Source of the DNA: JAFAGX01 sp035624215
Lineage (GTDB): Bacteria > Acidobacteriota > Terriglobia > Terriglobales > Acidobacteriaceae
Length of the DNA: 64,000 bases
Direction: 5' to 3'
Assembly (NCBI GenBank): GCA_035624215.1
Contig: DASPRY010000113.1
Coordinates: 62,001 to 126,000, forward strand
Below are positions 61,664 through 64,000 of this stretch, one piece after another. Numbering within the stretch: the stretch's first letter is position 1; each line of letters opens with the position of its first letter. Both the position numbers and the translations under genes were made by a program. The notes below the pieces were generated by a model that saw only the letters and a program-made list of their open reading frames with translations, made no database searches and was not told the origin of the DNA.

Positions 61664-63061
61664 ATGTATCAGCGCATGCGGCGTGCGATTGTCGTTCCTA
61701 CAGTCATCCTGGTTACCGTTGCCGCATTGGCGGCAACGAGCCAATTTCTCGGGATTTCCCATCTCTCACCGTTCGTGCTGGAAAGCACGCGTTGGCTCGC
61801 GCTGGCGGGGTTGATTGGGTACGGCTGCCTCAGCCCTTCGCTGACGACTTGGATCATCCTCGGCATGCTGCTGGGTGGGGAAATCGGACACGACTTTCCC
61901 GTGTTCGCGCTCAATCTGCGCCTGCTGGCGCAAATCTTCCTTCGACTAATTAAAGTCATCATTGCGCCCCTTTTGTTTGCCACTCTGGTGAGCGGAATAG
62001 CGGGCCATTCGGATCTGAAGAAGATTGGGCGGATCGGGATCAAAGCAATCATTTATTTCGAACTGGTAACCACGGCCGCATTGTTTATCGGGCTGGCGGC
62101 GATCAATTTGAGCAAAGCCGGGGCTGGAGCGCAGGTTCAAACTGTCTCCGGCGAGACGGTGAAAACAGAAAAACTGTCCGCTTCGGAAACTGTGCTACAC
62201 ATTTTTCCCGAAAACATCGCCAAATCTGTAGCTGAGAATCAGATTTTGCAGGTGGTGGTTTTCAGCCTTTTATTCGGCATCGCCCTGGCAATGGTAAAGA
62301 ATCCTGACAAGCGGCGCCCGATGCTGGCATTCACCGAGAGCTTGACGGAGGTGATGTTCAAATTCACGAACATCGTGATGCTGTTTGCCCCACTAGGTGT
62401 GTTGGGCGCGGTCGCCTACACGGTGGCTTTCAGCGGGGCGGGCGTGCTGGGCAGCTTAGCCAAATTGCTGTTGAGCCTGTACGTGGCACTGATCGTATTC
62501 CTGGTGGGCGTGCTGCTGCCGGTAGCGTTATGGGCAAAGATTCCCATCCGCCGATTTATGCGTGCCATAACCGAGCCAGCTTCAATTGCGTTCGGCACCT
62601 CAAGTTCGGAAGCCGCACTGGCCCCAGCGATAGAGTGTATGGAGGACTTCGGGGTACCGCGCCCAATTGTGGCTTTCGTAATGCCCACCGGGTACAGCTT
62701 TAATTTAGCCGGTTCGACGCTTTACCTTTCTTTGGCAGCGATTTTTGTGGCACAGGCCTCCGGCTTGCACTTGAGCCTGGGGCGCCAACTCTACATCATG
62801 CTGGTGCTTATGCTGACCAGCAAAGGGGTAGCTGGAGTTTCACGCGCAGCAATCGTGATTTTGTTGGCGACGGCCGCCACGGTCGGGTTGCCCAGCGAGC
62901 CAATTTTCGTGCTGCTTGGCGTCGATCAATTCATGGACATGGGCCGAACGGCGGTGAATGTAATCGGCAACTGCCTGGCAACGGTCGTAATCGCGAGGTG
63001 GGAGGGCGAATTGGGCACAAACGAGGCGTCGCCGGCTACTGTGCACGCGGCCTCTCATTAA
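61664..63061 (+). CDS. Dicarboxylate/amino acid:cation symporter (DAACS family)
   Basis: A 465-residue transporter with eight helices and two re-entrant loops. The family motifs are FGTSSSEAALAP (serine-rich loop HP1), GYSFNLAGSTLYLSLAAIF (the NMDGT-equivalent helix 7) and VAGVSRAAIVIL. It moves C4-dicarboxylates or acidic amino acids with Na+ or H+. The start is ATG 61664; the frame is open further upstream to 61580 but that part is basic and lacks membrane character. Its promoter lies in the 99-bp gap to the divergent hydrolase gene. Confidence 0.92.
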   Translation: MYQRMRRAIVVPTVILVTVAALAATSQFLGISHLSPFVLESTRWLALAGLIGYGCLSPSLTTWIILGMLLGGEIGHDFPVFALNLRLLAQIFLRLIKVIIAPLLFATLVSGIAGHSDLKKIGRIGIKAIIYFELVTTAALFIGLAAINLSKAGAGAQVQTVSGETVKTEKLSASETVLHIFPENIAKSVAENQILQVVVFSLLFGIALAMVKNPDKRRPMLAFTESLTEVMFKFTNIVMLFAPLGVLGAVAYTVAFSGAGVLGSLAKLLLSLYVALIVFLVGVLLPVALWAKIPIRRFMRAITEPASIAFGTSSSEAALAPAIECMEDFGVPRPIVAFVMPTGYSFNLAGSTLYLSLAAIFVAQASGLHLSLGRQLYIMLVLMLTSKGVAGVSRAAIVILLATAATVGLPSEPIFVLLGVDQFMDMGRTAVNVIGNCLATVVIARWEGELGTNEASPATVHAASH

Positions 63062-63240
63062 GTCCGAAGCGCGTGGCCTCTGCAGTGTTCACACTGAGAA
63101 GCAGCACCGCGGTCCGAGCTTTCTGAGCCGCGTTTGCCGGCTACATACCAAGGTAATGGCGTGAATTACGAAAGCGCATGCACATGGGACATCTGTTCGC
63201 TACAACTAGTGAATGAGATCTTGAGAACGCAGAGAGCTGC

Positions 63241-63633
63241 ATGCGAAGCGACGAAATTCTCGACGACCTGCACATCAGGATTTTGCGCGTAACCGAAGAC
63301 CTGCGCGCGATTCAACAGCAGTTGAATTGTGCTGCCATGCAGGCTCCCGGTGATCCCGAGTTGATGGAAGCCCTTTGCCAGTTGCCGGAGATGGAATCGC
63401 TTCAGTTCCTGAAAACAGCTCTCGACCAGATGCGTCATTTCCTCTGGTTCTACACTCAGGTGATCGCGAACGAATCGGCGGATGCCGAACAGCTGCGGGA
63501 AAGCATCCGGCAAAAGCCGAGCGCGGACGCGGCCGTGAGCCCGAGGGTGGCGGCGTCACAGAAATTCCGGCACGCTGCTGATGCCGCTCTCTTGCAACTG
63601 CTGGCGGAAGGCAAAGGCCGCAAACCGAACTAG
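63241..63633 (+). CDS. Small hypothetical protein
   Basis: A 130-residue protein I do not recognise. It is helical (ILRVTEDLRAIQQQLNCAAM, FLKTALDQMRHFLWFYTQV) and acidic in the first half, with a basic C-terminus ending AEGKGRKPN. No signal peptide or membrane segment. The ATG at 63241 has GAGAGCTG upstream. It lies 142 bp before an FKBP gene on the same strand. Confidence 0.65.
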   Translation: MRSDEILDDLHIRILRVTEDLRAIQQQLNCAAMQAPGDPELMEALCQLPEMESLQFLKTALDQMRHFLWFYTQVIANESADAEQLRESIRQKPSADAAVSPRVAASQKFRHAADAALLQLLAEGKGRKPN

Positions 63634-63775
63634 CAAATCCACAATGAATTGCAAACAGTTGTTGCCTCCGTCACCGTTGACGTGTGGCGATGGCACGAAT
63701 TTCGATTTCCGATTTGCAATTGACCATTTACAATTCAAAAGCTGGCATTCAAAATTTACAAACCGGAGATTTTTT

Positions 63776-64000
63776 GTGACCAAGTACATACTTCTGGTCG
63801 TATTTTTTGCTTCGAGCCTGGCGACATTTGCTCAGGGCAAGCCCGACAATAGTTCGCCCACCAAAGTTACGGGAGAACCCACAAAACTTCCTGATGGGCT
63901 GGAATATTGGGACATCAAAGTAGGAAATGGGGCGACCGCGAAGGCAGGTCAATCGGCCAGCGTACATTACACCGGCTGGCTTACGAATGGAAAGAAGTTT
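63776..64000 (+). CDS. FKBP-type peptidyl-prolyl isomerase, N-terminal part (truncated by window edge)
   Basis: The frame starts with GTG 63776 (GGAG 8 nt upstream) and is open to the window end, giving 75 residues. A signal peptide (ILLVVFFASSLATFAQG) is followed by GLEYWDIKVGNGATAKAGQS and VHYTGWLTNGKKF, the first conserved blocks of FKBP. It would assist protein folding in the periplasm. The catalytic core continues beyond the window. Confidence 0.9.
   Translation, partial: MTKYILLVVFFASSLATFAQGKPDNSSPTKVTGEPTKLPDGLEYWDIKVGNGATAKAGQSASVHYTGWLTNGKKF

Overview
The window looks like a chromosomal segment from a soil-type acidobacterium (Acidobacteriota, probably Terriglobia, Koribacter-like). 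This is inference. It rests on two tandem proteins of the acidobacterial VWFA-related type, Ser/Thr kinases with TPR or TonB modules, an alternative complex III (act) operon joined to a caa3 oxidase, an RNase E/G with a large insert in its S1 domain, and two copies of a GTCATCCCGAGCGAAGCGAG-type palindromic repeat. No rRNA, tRNA, CRISPR array, prophage or transposase was found.

Layout. 1-5 kb: a partial LysR regulator diverges from leuABCD across a symmetric array of TTAAGC half-sites; LeuA lacks the usual regulatory domain. 5-8 kb: a membrane methyltransferase, a secreted DinB-like protein, a rhomboid protease, an HdeD-like protein and a 500-bp gap without a gene. 8-16 kb: a pseudokinase-TonB fusion, pqqB with a 25-codon pqqA just upstream, a 524-aa orphan, a large kinase-TPR receptor and a small NHLP-clan protein that could be a RiPP precursor. 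16-27 kb: the cell-shape cluster mreB-mreC-mreD-mrdA-rodA plus rne/rng on the minus strand, with an opposed PilZ gene between mreD and mrdA and a FecR-domain protein upstream. 27-33 kb: two VWA proteins and an amidase.

33-46 kb is one respiratory unit: actABCDEF, a small membrane protein, SCO, and coxBACD, i.e. quinol oxidation by ACIII, electron transfer through cytochromes c, and oxygen reduction by an A2-type caa3 oxidase. The SCO reading frame appears to run through a copy of the palindromic repeat. 46-50 kb: a large FAD/Fe-S dehydrogenase and an RMD1-like membrane protein. 50-55 kb: three SDRs, a HemL-like class III aminotransferase and a ProC-like reductase form a compact unassigned metabolic operon. 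55-64 kb: a TPR protein, a zinc-ribbon protein, a CBM9-like protein, Ada, a secreted beta-propeller/PHP hydrolase, a dicarboxylate-type symporter, a small unknown and the start of an FKBP isomerase.

Most plus-strand genes from 33.1 to 46.0 kb overlap or nearly touch, so act-cox is probably cotranscribed. All functions come from reading the translated sequence; no database search was run.
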